Below, one piece after another: positions 1 through 10,649 of a DNA stretch of 64,000 nt (the stretch's first letter is position 1; each line of letters begins with the position of its first letter). A program made the position numbers and the translations under genes. The DNA comes from Actinomucor elegans (Eukaryota > Mucoromycota > Mucoromycetes > Mucorales > Mucoraceae), in the NCBI GenBank assembly GCA_026027325.1, contig JAMSLZ010000002.1, positions 868,001 to 932,000 on the forward strand, written 5' to 3'. Under the pieces are notes generated by a model. It made no database searches and was not told where the DNA came from. It saw only the letters and a program-made list of their open reading frames with translations.

Positions 1-311
1 TTGTTTCGTCGTTACCCTAAAAAATAGTCTCGAAATTGCTGTTCGTCCAACAGATTTTCTTGAGGGTATGTAGAACTAAATCGAGTTTAGTTTCAAAAAA
101 AAAAAAAGTAAAGTTTGACATGTCAAATTTACCCTGCTTCTATCTCGGCATTGAATCGAACATGCAAGTAATCAACTAGAGACTTGTTATTGCCATCGAC
201 CTTTTGGATATAGCCTGGAGTGCCATCACGCAGTGTCTTTTGAATAGGTAAAATGGTATCCAAATCAGTACTTGTACTAGGCTTGGGGATTTTGCCGTAA
301 GCAGTCGACAT
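1..311 (-). CDS. Probable GNAT-family N-acetyltransferase, 5' part only (gene runs off the window start)
   Basis: The start codon is at 311-309, giving an N-terminus MSTAYGKIPKP. Exon 1 is 311-133 and ends at a GTAAAT donor. Exon 2 is 75-16 and ends at a GTAACG donor, so the gene continues outside the window. About 80 residues are visible. They contain a segment on ILPIQ..LRDGTPG (a beta-strand plus 'rules of the game' region) and then a TYPQE...L..F..YFLG stretch. That pattern resembles the N-terminal part of fungal GNAT enzymes of the Mpr1/Ppr1 (azetidine-carboxylate/proline-analogue acetyltransferase) type. The acetyl-CoA-binding motif lies beyond the window, so the family call is an inference from the N-terminus only. 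An in-frame ATG further upstream at 440 would read through a TA-rich leader and is less likely. Confidence 0.45.
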
Positions 312-614
312 TTTTTTTATCAAGATGAAAGAAAGAAAAGATATACTGTTTATATATATATATACTTGCTTAATGGGTAAAACCTTTCCCTTGCAGACGA
401 CTGGGAAGGTTTTATGAATAACTGGAATACCAATCAGCATTTAGATCAAAAAATTGTACCTTATTCTAAAGGGAAAAGTTTTACCAGTGGTTGAGTAACG
501 ATACCTGTCAGTTTTAATAGAATATTTTTATTATAAGATAGCATATCATTGGATATGGTATTTGGATATGATTTGCAATTAAAAGAGAGCATTTTTTTTT
601 TCAATATGAATGTA

Positions 615-690
615 AGTGTGTGTGTGTGTAAATGTAAATGATATGTGTGAGTGTGTATGTATGTGTGTGTGTGTGTGCGTGTGTGTCAAT
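615..690. repeat. (TG)n-type microsatellite
   Basis: Imperfect TG/TGTGTG run with interruptions. It lies just past the stop codon of the BEM46-like gene, so it is probably in its 3' untranslated region. Confidence 0.85.
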
Positions 691-697
691 AATGTAT

Positions 698-2024
698 TTA
701 ATCCAGTTCCCATACGTTATCTCGCACAAATTCAGCAATTGACTCAAAGAATCCGCTCTGAACATAATAATAATAAAAAAAAAGAGATTAATGATTGATC
801 ATACTATAGTATTTAATTGCATCTTATTACCTGCATACAAGTATCATTATGAGTACCATTCTCAAAATCCCGCCATACTTTGACCCCACTTGTTTGTGAT
901 ATATTGTACAGTTTGGCCATATGGCCTGGTGGAACGAGTTCATCTTTTAAACTTGATAAGAACAGTATTGGCACATGATGAACATATTTGATTGTTTTGT
1001 AGGATCTCCAAGTCTGATGTACTAAATATACTAAATGTCTCAGTGCTGGAAATATATGAGGCACCAGCAGAGGCTATTTTCAATCATGTGAGTTATCTAA
1101 TCACTTAGAATAGTATACATTATTCATACCACACTCAGGAATGTATTCTCAATGATTAACGCGTCAAATTTGTCTTCGTTTCTTGATACTAAGCTTATAG
1201 CCACTGAACCTCCTAATGATTGACCATAGGCTATCAATTTGGTATGTTTGAGAATTGGATGCTGTTTAATATATTCCAGTATTGTCTATCAGTTAAAAAA
1301 AAACAATTTTTTTTAATGGCTGTGTTACAATCATACCCCACTGATTTTTCTTTATTACCTGCGCGTCAATTTTAAGTCCTTTTTCCGTGGGTCTTCCTTC
1401 ACTAAGACCATATCTAATCAATAGTTAATTAGCACAGTCTATTTGACAAATACCGTTATTGTTGTTGTTGTTTTTTTTTACCCTCTGTATGATAGCATTA
1501 CTACGTTATATCCCAATTTCTTAAAAAATACCTGAGCAATAGGCAGTCGATGTCCCTATTAATTGCTATTTAGCATAATATCCATATAGACACCCTTTTG
1601 CATGTAACCCCATTCAAATTACCATATTTCCTGTGTGTGCCTAGTAATAAAAAAAAAGTTAATTATATGATCTGTACACCACTAGCAAATACTCACATGA
1701 AAACAGACTACTGTGGGTGATTGTATAGCAACGTCTTCACCACGCTGTATCATTACGTAGGATCGAATCTTGTATCCGTCCTTGGTCACTAATATGACTT
1801 CTTTATCAGGTAGACCAAATTGGGAGGGTTTTGCAACCTATGTACAAGATGATGAATAAATCGACATACCATGTTATAATTCAATGAATAGTTACCACTG
1901 ATCTCGACCCAGTCGGGAATCCTGCGGCATATAATAGTTCGCATTGGTAGGTATATAATAGTAATGATAAGGCAACTGTCACAGCTATTGCAAAGTATAA
2001 TAGATATAGTAAATAAATCACCAT
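698..2024 (-). CDS. BEM46/ABHD13-type alpha/beta hydrolase, membrane anchored
   Basis: Multi-exon serine hydrolase of the BEM46 family. I chose the ATG at 2024-2022 because its frame gives a hydrophobic signal anchor (MVIYLLYLLYFAIAV...) followed by the family hallmark LLYAAGFPTGSRSV; the longer ORF starting at 2052 is in another frame. Exon 1 is 2024-1896 and exon 2 is 1837-1697 (SQFGLPDKEV.L.TKDGYKI.SY). Later exons show HRLPIAQ, YGLSEGRPTEKGLKIDAQ, the nucleophile elbow GQSLGGSVA around 1200-1250, and the acid/histidine region SSLKDELVPP...FENGTHNDT around 850-960. The last exon, 757-698, encodes SGFFESIAEFVRDNV and the stop. Fungal BEM46 sits in the ER/plasma membrane and affects polarity, but its substrate is unknown. 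All catalytic motifs are present, so the gene looks functional. Confidence 0.88.
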
Positions 2025-4043
2025 TTCTTTTGGCTATATGGTTGCTATACAAAATAAAGGAACAAGCTTTGTTAAAGTTTTTTGATCAAAGCTTTCTATA
2101 TTAGAATTGGCTTTTTCTCAGCAACCCCATCTAATGCTTATCACGTGATGCCCCCACCAATTTCAATTCTGTGTTGGTGAAGTACACTTTTTGTTTATGC
2201 CAGCAAATTAAAGTTGTTATTATTTACTATTGAGTATTTGGCAGTGTTTTTCTACTAGAACCTACTGTATGTTATGAATCAACGAGAGTTCAATGATTCT
2301 CAATGAAAGACGCTTGGGGAAAGATAGTAGCAATGTAAACTCAGCATTGTTTCTGGCCTGTGAATGTTCCCTTTTTGGGTGAATAATCCAAGTTGAAACA
2401 AAATCCTCTATCGGTATTTAGAAGGTCATCCATTGTTCATATTCGTTATTCACACATATACCATGTTCACTATACTTGCAATTTTCAGTTCTATCCTATT
2501 TGAACTGCGCTTCTTGGAGCTTCAAGTACATTGCTTTAGTGCTTTAACTTATGAACTGGATATGCACGTAGACTGGATATGTATGCGGTGATATTCCGAC
2601 TATTTCAAGCGGGTTAAATAACCACCCTTGTCAAAACTAGCTTATTCATCCACTATTGATTCAACGCAAATCTATGCTTATGTGCCAATTCACCAAAATT
2701 ACATCCGATAGATGATTATCAAAGCTCTCTCACAAGAAAAAGCACATTGTATTCTATATATTTTCAGGGAATCAAAGCATTTTCTCCTTAGTGGTTGATC
2801 AAGGAACCATTTAAATTCATTGCTAAGGGTCCATATTCATACATCGATACATCTCAGCAACCAATAATATTGATGGAATATTGATTTGGCATATATAGAT
2901 CACTCGCTTTTATTTGAATATTGTTCATGTTGGTCCTCTCTTATAATTATCCAGTAGTATAGTTTTCCTTCTTTCCGTTTCATCGGGTACCACCTCTCCG
3001 CGATGTGTTACTTCAACAAAAAAAATTTATTTAATAAATAAATATTACAAAAAAAAAAAAAAAAATATTGTTCATGAGGAAGTGCTCGTTTTGTTCTATA
3101 TGTTAACAGAGAAATATTTATAACTCGCAGTTAAGTGTTGGTGCTTCTTCGTTGCACCTTAATATATTTTGGACTATTTTCCGAATAGACAATATAAAAT
3201 AAATAATTAGGGCATACATTTCTTTTTTTCTTTTTTTTTCTGACATCAACCAATTCTGAAAAAGTGATTTCAAAAAAATATTCTTTTGCTACTCAAAGGT
3301 TGCAAAAAAAAAAAAATCCAAATTTCACTTCCCATCCAAGAAAACTATAGATCTCAGATGTAACATCATTTAATGCATAATGACATTTTGAAAAAACTGT
3401 ATTAATGTGTCTTTTGTCTATTTACACTTGTCTTTGACTAACATTCCGGATTAAAATTAATATTAAAACAAAAATGAACTTCATGTTATCGGCAGTAATG
3501 CTGGAAAAACGGTGGACGTTGAAAAAAGCCCTTTAGATAGTCCTCTAGGAACCAAAACTTTGAGACTAAGGCTATAGACACTTTAAGACAAAACCATAGT
3601 ATAAAATATGAAATAATTAAATACTTTGAAAGTATGCATAGGCGTTTTTAGATGTGTTCTTTTATACATAACAATAGCGATTTATGTACAAAAAAACAGA
3701 AAAACAGAAACCACCTAAAACTAAAAGGCATCATAAACCATCTTAGTAAAGCGAAAGTAATATTCTTTATCGTTTGATACAGAATACATGTTATAAATTT
3801 GATTAAAGGACTATGTTTATCAGAACAAGTTTATTATACGAAGATCGTCTAAAAGAAATCATCAGAGTGGCATTTCAGATGATGGCATAATGATCTTCAT
3901 TAACTAATTACCAACATCCAATAGCAACCATCCAATACTGAGACGCCGTTTAAGCGTCGGTGATGTAAGTAATTCATTCAATTGAGGTATCTAAACTGCT
4001 TCATTTTTATCTTTCTTTCTTTTTACTCTTACCATCTCCAATC
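2025..4043. other. Gene-poor AT-rich intergenic stretch
   Basis: About 2 kb with no ORF of coding character on either strand. It contains several A/T homopolymers (about 3017-3065, 3223-3240, 3305-3317). A TC-rich tract just before 4044 may be the leader/promoter of the next gene. Confidence 0.6.
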
Positions 4044-4484
4044 ATGTCATACCCTCCATCACCTCGAGGTAAAGCACCTCCCCCACCACCAATGAGACAT
4101 AATACCGAGAGAAGAACAATGCCAGCACCACCTCCACCTACAAATGGTCTCCAGATGCCTCAACGACATCATACTGGTGATAATATGCAATCGCCATTAA
4201 ATCGTCTATCTACCATTCCAGTCCAGTCTACTTACCATAGTGTAGACATTAATATTCCCGAGCCTCCATTGACAGAAGCCGGCCGTTGGACGTTTCAGTC
4301 TTTAAAAGAAATACCACCTCCACCTCCATTTGAAAAGAAATTGAAACGTTATCCCTCTGGTTCAGAAACTGGCTGTTGTAAGTAGAGATTTCTCGAAGCT
4401 TTTCGAATTATAAAAGATTAACTTGTTTATTACTATTCACTAGCTATACCTATAGATCTTTCTCATCTTCAAGCGTATCAATAA
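4044..4484 (+). CDS. Short WIP/verprolin-like protein (actin-regulatory, WASP-binding C-terminus)
   Basis: Two exons, 4044-4377 and 4444-4484, joined at a consensus GTAAGT donor and a CTAG acceptor, encode 124 residues. Without the splice the frame would end three residues later at a TAG inside the intron. The N-terminus is proline rich (KAPPPPPMR, APPPPPT; profilin/SH3-type ligands). The C-terminus has GRWTFQSLKEIPPPPPF followed by KRYPSGSETG, which matches the WASP-EVH1-binding region of WIP/verprolin (aromatic-x-F...LPPP.PF...YPS). After splicing it ends SIPIDLSHLQ, like many fungal verprolins. No WH2 actin-binding motif (LLxxIxxGxxLKK) is seen, and the protein is far shorter than known verprolins (several hundred residues). 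It could bridge WASP to profilin or SH3 partners without binding actin itself. Function is inferred from motifs. Confidence 0.68.
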
Positions 4485-4628
4485 CATTTTGCTCTTGGCA
4501 TATACATGAATAAACAGTCACTTTTTAAAGCCTTCTCGTCTGTATGACAAAGCGTTTATCGCGTGCGCGAGTACTCACGCGCTGAGTAGTCCTTTCCCTT
4601 TCTTTAAATCAATAATCTATAAATCAAA

Positions 4629-6353
4629 ATGGACCATGTTTTAACGTGGGATGAAAATAAAGTAACCAAATGGATGTCTAGCATTGGATTTTCTTCATTT
4701 GAAAAACAATTCAAAGGTAGATCTCGAGGAATTGAAGAATAAAACAGTTTTGATTTATCATCATTGGGTTAGAACAAGGCATTACAGGCGATGTTCTGGT
4801 CAACTTGGACCATGAATCGTTAAAAGACTTGTCAATATTGACAGTTGGGCAAAGAATGGATCTACTAAAGAATATATATCAGCTCAAAATTGCATATCGA
4901 GTGCCTGTCAATGAATGGGATTATATTCCACCTAGTAAGAGACTCTCTTGCGATAGATATATAATGAATAGGTTATTGACCTGCCTTTTTTTTTGATAGG
5001 TGTGCTATACGAAACAGTAACTAAATAGGTCCGACTTTAAATGTGGACAATGAAAGTTTAATTTCTCTGCATATATAGGACTGGTTAGGGCAAAATGGTA
5101 TGGCAGACTATAGAAAGATTGAAGCAGCATTTCAGGAACGAGGTAAGTCTAAACGGGTTCTTCCAAAAAAAAAAGCTTTATTAACGTCTTGTCAAACTAG
5201 ATGCTCGGATAAAGCGCCTGACAGAAGACTTGAACCGCGTTCATAATGACATGAATATGTTACGGGAAGAAATAAGCCATGTGTTGAAATTAAAAGATAA
5301 AAAGGTATACCCTAAAAAACCAAAACCAAAAGCAAAAGCAAAAAAAAAAAAAAAAAAAAAAAAAAGCTGGAGGAATTATCACCTCATATTGTTTTGCAAT
5401 ATAGCCCCAACAATCGAATGATAATAAATCAATTACGCCGACAAAAATGTCTTATAACAGCAGTAGCAGTACAAAGCACGCCAATTCGCCAACAAAAATA
5501 GCTTCACCACTGTATAATGCGTCCAGCGAATATTATACTCATAGTAACAATACATTAAACCGATTTGATACGGAAGACGTAAGTTTTATATAATGATAAA
5601 GTCCAAAAGCCTGATATGTTAATAGGCCAAACTAACTCCGAACGTCATGATCAATGATGGGGGAGCGATCAAAGTCTATGGAGACAAAATATCCAAGGTT
5701 GAACATGAACCAGAATCTTCCAAGAACGTTCGGTTATTACTGGATGACCCTACTTCAAAGGTGATTACTTCAGCACTCAAGAAATATAATGTAGTAAGTG
5801 ATTGGCAGCAGTATGCTTTATGGATTCAATACGGGCCTTACGAGAATATACAAGGTAAACAATGCGGCAAGCAAACAAGTATTTAGCTCTAAATATTTAA
5901 TTAGAACGGGCCTTGGGATATGATGAAAGACCTTTAAGAATATCTCAAAAACTAAAAGAAGCCAAGCAAAACCCTGTATTCGTATTAAAGCACGTAAAAG
6001 ATAACAAGCCATTCATTCCACCAAACTATAGTCACCCAAGACCTGCCCCACCAAAACCTCATGATAAACCGCAGCATACAACTAAAACTAATAATAATAA
6101 TATATCACCAAACCATAATAATACCAGTATCACTTCGGGTAGAGTAGGATTTGAAGTAGTTATTCCAGTCATGTCTTCATCGATCTCTTCTCCAACCACC
6201 AAGAACGCACAACAGCAGCCGACTGCTTCCTCTTCTTCAACTACTAAAAGAAATGTTCAACCCCAACAAACAGTTTATAATAATGAACTTGGTCTAGATA
6301 ACGCCGTAGTAAATGCTATATTCTCCATCAATAACTCACCTCAAAACCCATAA
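4629..6353 (+). CDS. STE50: Ste50-like adaptor with SAM and Ras-association domains
   Basis: Multi-exon gene of roughly 420 residues. Exon 1 (4629-4716) begins MDHVLTWDENKVTKWMSSIG, the start of a SAM domain, which continues in 4773-4934 (GITGDVLVNLDHESLKDL...GQR.DLLK.IY). A short exon at 5029-5042 leads to DWLGQNGMADYRK, then a coiled coil (RIKRLTEDLNRVHNDMNMLR, near 5202-5304). A Ser/Thr/Asn-rich linker follows (about 5405-5578). The RA domain is in 5626-5854 and 5905 onward: IKVYGDKIS, LLLDDPTSKVI..ALKKY, DW.QYALWI, then GYDERPL.I.QKLKEAKQNPVF.LKH. The tail is low complexity. The SAM-RA order is that of Ste50, which links Cdc42/Ras-type GTPases to the MAPKKK Ste11 in the mating, filamentation and osmostress pathways. 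The intron 5305-about 5404 contains an A-rich run. Its acceptor was chosen at TATAG because the nearer AAAAG acceptor leads to a premature stop. Confidence 0.85.
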
Positions 6354-6530
6354 TAATAATAAAAAAAAGTGGGTGAAACCTGGCTTTTTTTTTTGCATGA
6401 AACAATCCAGACGGAGTTTATCAAAAGTTCCCAGCGTGTTTTCTACTAAAGAGATCGTTGGTTTTCTCTTTTCCTTCTTTCTTTCTTCCTCTCTTTTTTT
6501 AAAAAAAAAAAAAAAAGATAAAGAAAAACA

Positions 6531-9500
6531 ATGTCGTACGTTCCTGATACTAGTACTGCTGCAGGCGCTGCCAAATCTGCTGATCGTAGCAAACGTCGTT
6601 CTTTGGCTGCTCTTCAAAAACCAAAGCGTGTTCGTATTGGTGAAAAGGAATCAGAAGAAGCTAAACAGCTTTTGGGTAAGCTCTTGAGCGAAACTGACGA
6701 AACCGAACGTAAATCACTGGCTGAGCAATGTGCTTCCTTTGCTAATCATTATGGTGTTCGTGCTCTCAAGGGTGGACATTTGTTCCCTGCTATCTCTACT
6801 GAACTATTTGCTAAAAAGGTGCGTTCGCCTCAAGTGCTTGGTGCTATCGAATTGGCTCAAGCTTTGATTACGTCAAATGCTCTTTTGCGCGGTCAACTTG
6901 AACCCCATTTGATTACACTGCTTCATCCTCTCTTGGAGCTTCAAGGTGGTAAAGACAAGGTCGTTGCTGAACGCTCTGGTGAGCTGGCTCGCAATTTGGT
7001 CAAGGCATTTAACCCCATTGCTACACGCCATATTGTCAGCTTCTGTCTGGAAGGTCTTGAAAACTCCAAGAAATGGCCTACTAAGATGCTTTCGCTCGAG
7101 TTGATTGAGTTGTTGGCTACTTTGAACCCTATGCAGATCCTGGCTTGTTTACCAGTGATCATTCCTGTTGTCTCTGATTGCATGTGGGATACCAAGCCCG
7201 ATGTCAAGGCTGCTGCAACGAAATGTATGACTACTACAACAGCTCTTTTGGATAACAAGGATATTGAACGCTTCATTCCTGCTGTGATTGAATGCATCAA
7301 TAAACCTGAAAGTGTACCAGAGACTATTCATCAACTGGGTGCTACTACCTTTGTTCAAGAAGTGGATGCTGGTACGCTTGCCTTGATGGTGCCTCTTTTG
7401 GGCCGTGGTCTCCGTGAACGCCAAACTGCCATCAAGAGAAAGTCTGCCTTGATCATTGATAATATGTGTAAGCTCGTAGATGATCCTGAAGTCGCTGCTC
7501 CTTTCTTGCCTTTACTCTTGCCTGGTCTAGAACACGTTCATGAAACCGTTGCTGATCCAGAATGCCGTGGTGTCGTGAAAAAGGCCGTAGATACTTTGAA
7601 ACGTATTGGTGGTGGTGCGGATGCTGCTGCTGTCATGACCAACGAACAAAAGCGCGAAAAGGTCTATAGTACCTTGGACAAGTTGATGCCTACCAAGCTC
7701 GAAGGTTTCTTTGCTCCTGTTCGCAAATACATGGCCCAACTCGCCTTGGCTTTGGTTTTGGCTCGCGATTTCGATCGCAATGCCTGGGTTGCTTCCATGT
7801 CGCCTCATGCTGCTACTTGGCTTTTGGTGACAGGTCGTGAGCATGAAGATGGTAGTGAAGAACTTGAACATTCTGCTGAAAAGCTTGCTTTGGCTGCCTT
7901 GTCCTCCTGTGAAGAAGCCATTGCTCCTAAATCGGGCGATGAAGAAGAACTAGAAGAAGGTGAGGAGCTCTGTAATTGTGAATTCTCGCTTGCTTATGGT
8001 GCCAAGATCTTGCTGAACCGTACTCATTTGCGCTTGATGCGTGGCCGTCGTTATGGTCTCTGTGGTGCCAATGGCTGTGGCAAGTCTACTTTGATGCGTG
8101 CTATTGCCAACGAACAAGTTGAAGGTTTCCCTCCTCGTTCTGTATTGAAGACTGTCTATGTTGAACACGATATTGATGGTTCTGAAGCCGATACAGGTCT
8201 GGTTGATTTCATTGATGCCTCCGAAGGTGTGGAGTGTCATGATAAGGCTGAAATTGCACGTATCCTTAGAAACTATGGTTTCTCTGACGAAATGGTGAAT
8301 CATCAAGCCATTGGCTCCCTTTCTGGTGGCTGGAAGATGAAGCTCGCTCTTGCTCGTGCAATGTTGATGAACGCTGATATTCTCTTGTTGGATGAACCTA
8401 CCAATCATTTGGATGTCGTGAATGTTGCTTGGTTAGAGAATTATCTCTTAGGTCTCAAGACTGTCACATCTATCATTGTTTCTCACGATTCTGGTTTCTT
8501 GGATCACGTCTGTACTGATATCATTCATTACGAAGGCAATTATAAGTTGAAGCGTTATCGTGGTAACCTGTCTGAGTTTGTCAAGAAGGTGCCCCGTGCT
8601 GCAGCCTACTACTCTTTGGGCGCCGCTCAATCTGTATTCAGATTCCCTGAGCCTGGTTATCTTGAAGGTATCAAGACCAAGGAACGTGCTATTTTGAAGA
8701 TGAAGAATGTTGATTTCCAATATCCTGGTTCTTCCAAGAAACAGCTGATTGATATCTCTATGCAATGTTCTCTGGCATCTCGTGTGGCTGTCATTGGCCC
8801 TAACGGTGCAGGTAAATCAACTTTGATCAAGCTTTTAACTGGTGAACTCGAGTCTGAAGTTGGTACTGTCTGGAAGCATCCTAACTTGCGTATAGCCTAT
8901 GTCGCTCAACACGCTTTCCACCATATCGAAAAGCACTTGGACTCTACTCCAAATGAATACATCCAATGGCGATACGCTACTGGTGAAGATCGTGAAGAGC
9001 TTGACAAGAACGATCGTATGCATGGTGAAGCTAACAAGAAAGTGATGCAGCAAGTCTTTGTCATCGATGGTGAGAAGCGTACTGTTGAAGAACTTGTAGG
9101 TCGTCGTAAGCTCAAGCAATCCTATGAATATGAAGTCTCTTGGGTTGGTCGTTCTTCAGTAGATAACACTTGGATCTCACGTCAAAAGCTCGAAGAGATG
9201 GGTTTCGGTAAGAAGATTGCTGAAGTAGATTCCGCTGAAGCTGCCAAGATGGGTTTGAACCGTCCTTTGACGGCCAAGGAAATCGAAAAGCATTTGGATG
9301 AAGTCGGCCTTGAGCCTGAGTTTGCTTCTCACTCTCATATTCGTGGTTTGTCTGGTGGACAAAAGGTCAAGTTAGTCATTGGTGCTGCCATGTGGAACAA
9401 GCCTCATATGTTGGTTCTTGACGAACCTACCAATTATTTGGATCGTGAATCACTTGGTGCTCTTGCTACAGCTATTCGTGAATACGGCGGTGGTGTCGTG

Positions 9501-9785
9501 ATTGTTACTCACAACCGTGAATTCTCTGAAGCTCTGTGTAATGAAGTCTGGAAGGTAGACGAAGGTCGTTTGACTCCCTCTGGTCATAATTGGGTCTCTG
9601 GTAATGGCTCTACCGCTGTCAAGGAAGAGACTAACGAAGATATGGTTGATGCTCAGGGTAACCTAATTAAAGCTGTGGAGAAAAAGAAGAAGCTGTCTTC
9701 TAAGGAACTTCGTAAGAAAAAGAAGGAACGTATGGAACGTCGTAAGCGTGGTGAAGAAGTTTGGACCACGGATGAAGAGTTGTAA
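6531..9785 (+). CDS. TEF3: Translation elongation factor eEF3 (ABC-F-like ATPase)
   Basis: Intronless 1084-residue ORF, slightly longer than yeast eEF3 (1044 aa). The N-terminal half is HEAT repeats (about residues 30-350). Two ABC ATPase domains follow. The first has Walker A GANGCGKS (512-519), signature LSGGW (597) and DEPTNHLD (621-628). The second has Walker A GPNGAGKS (756-763), signature LSGGQ (940) and DEPTNYLD (964-971). A chromodomain-like insertion lies between Walker A and signature of domain 2 (YEYEVSWVGR...DNTWI near 9120-9175). The C-terminus is a lysine-rich ribosome-binding tail. eEF3 drives E-site tRNA release and ribosome recycling and is typical of fungi. Codon use is more biased and less AT-rich than its neighbours, as expected for a highly expressed gene. 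A CT-rich leader precedes the ATG; AATAAA at about 9863 is a likely poly(A) signal. All motifs are intact. Confidence 0.98.
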   Translation: MSYVPDTSTAAGAAKSADRSKRRSLAALQKPKRVRIGEKESEEAKQLLGKLLSETDETERKSLAEQCASFANHYGVRALKGGHLFPAISTELFAKKVRSPQVLGAIELAQALITSNALLRGQLEPHLITLLHPLLELQGGKDKVVAERSGELARNLVKAFNPIATRHIVSFCLEGLENSKKWPTKMLSLELIELLATLNPMQILACLPVIIPVVSDCMWDTKPDVKAAATKCMTTTTALLDNKDIERFIPAVIECINKPESVPETIHQLGATTFVQEVDAGTLALMVPLLGRGLRERQTAIKRKSALIIDNMCKLVDDPEVAAPFLPLLLPGLEHVHETVADPECRGVVKKAVDTLKRIGGGADAAAVMTNEQKREKVYSTLDKLMPTKLEGFFAPVRKYMAQLALALVLARDFDRNAWVASMSPHAATWLLVTGREHEDGSEELEHSAEKLALAALSSCEEAIAPKSGDEEELEEGEELCNCEFSLAYGAKILLNRTHLRLMRGRRYGLCGANGCGKSTLMRAIANEQVEGFPPRSVLKTVYVEHDIDGSEADTGLVDFIDASEGVECHDKAEIARILRNYGFSDEMVNHQAIGSLSGGWKMKLALARAMLMNADILLLDEPTNHLDVVNVAWLENYLLGLKTVTSIIVSHDSGFLDHVCTDIIHYEGNYKLKRYRGNLSEFVKKVPRAAAYYSLGAAQSVFRFPEPGYLEGIKTKERAILKMKNVDFQYPGSSKKQLIDISMQCSLASRVAVIGPNGAGKSTLIKLLTGELESEVGTVWKHPNLRIAYVAQHAFHHIEKHLDSTPNEYIQWRYATGEDREELDKNDRMHGEANKKVMQQVFVIDGEKRTVEELVGRRKLKQSYEYEVSWVGRSSVDNTWISRQKLEEMGFGKKIAEVDSAEAAKMGLNRPLTAKEIEKHLDEVGLEPEFASHSHIRGLSGGQKVKLVIGAAMWNKPHMLVLDEPTNYLDRESLGALATAIREYGGGVVIVTHNREFSEALCNEVWKVDEGRLTPSGHNWVSGNGSTAVKEETNEDMVDAQGNLIKAVEKKKKLSSKELRKKKKERMERRKRGEEVWTTDEEL

Positions 9786-10640
9786 AAACATAGATTATTT
9801 ATTTTGCACCTTTCCTTTGTCATTTTATACTTCTTTGCTTTTTGTTTATTGTATATAAATCCAATAAAAAATAGCACATATAGTAACTTTTTACTATATG
9901 CTCGCTTATTTGTTTTAATTTTTTTTTTTTTTTTTTGGTTTTAATTTGGGTACGAAAAGCATAACTAATCCAACGCTTTAAACCGAGAAAAAAAAAAGGC
10001 GAATTTATTATATACCCTTCTATAAAAGCTTTAATAGATTTAATAGTTCATCATAAGGACCACTTACTAGATGATATATCAGATCGAGATGGGCTAAGAG
10101 ACCTATTGATCGCTAGTTCTAGGCTATATGAAATATACCTAACTTCCAGTAAACTATTGATGAGTATAATTTATTAATTGTGTTGTGGCCAACACATACA
10201 GCAACCAATTCTGAGTAGAAACTACTTGAGCGACATTTGACTGGGATTAATGAAACGATCAAAAGATCATTGAGAAACTTACAAATTTCTCACTATTAAT
10301 AAAGGGTAATGGAAATATAATACGAGAATGAGAAATTGTAGAAGTTTAAAAGAAAAACTAAGAACTCTCTATTGCATAGCTTAAGATATATTAAATATCA
10401 CACAATTAAATGACAGGTACACTCAGGGTATCACGTTAAGATTAGTATATGTAGATTGCACTGTAAAACTATCAACCTATTCATTCTTAGCTCTTAATTC
10501 TATGAAATGCATGGGGTTTACTGTTAATTATTAAATTAGAGCATAATTATAGTGCTTCAGCCAATCAATGGCTCTATTAAATGCAGTAATTTATTTTCTA
10601 CATGTACTAGCATTAGGTGCGAGGATAAATAAAAACCAGT
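9786..10640. other. Intergenic stretch after eEF3
   Basis: Holds the presumed eEF3 3' end (AATAAA near 9863), T/A runs at about 9919-9936 and 9987-9997, and AT-rich DNA without coding signal. Confidence 0.5.
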
Positions 10641-10649
10641 CGAGAAAAA

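Noticed and set aside
1789..2052. An 87-codon minus-strand ORF starting at 2052 as the N-terminus of the hydrolase
   Set aside because: The alternative frame starting at 2024 gives a signal anchor and the BEM46 hallmark and splices in frame to exon 2.
5281..5421. Lys-rich C-terminal extension through the A run as part of the Ste50-like protein
   Set aside because: It reads through an intron with GT at 5305 and TATAG acceptor; the spliced frame continues into the linker and RA domain.
6941..9362. Several minus-strand ORFs of 60-150 codons inside the eEF3 gene
   Set aside because: They are antisense shadows of a strongly codon-biased gene; they have no recognisable domains and the sense frame is complete.
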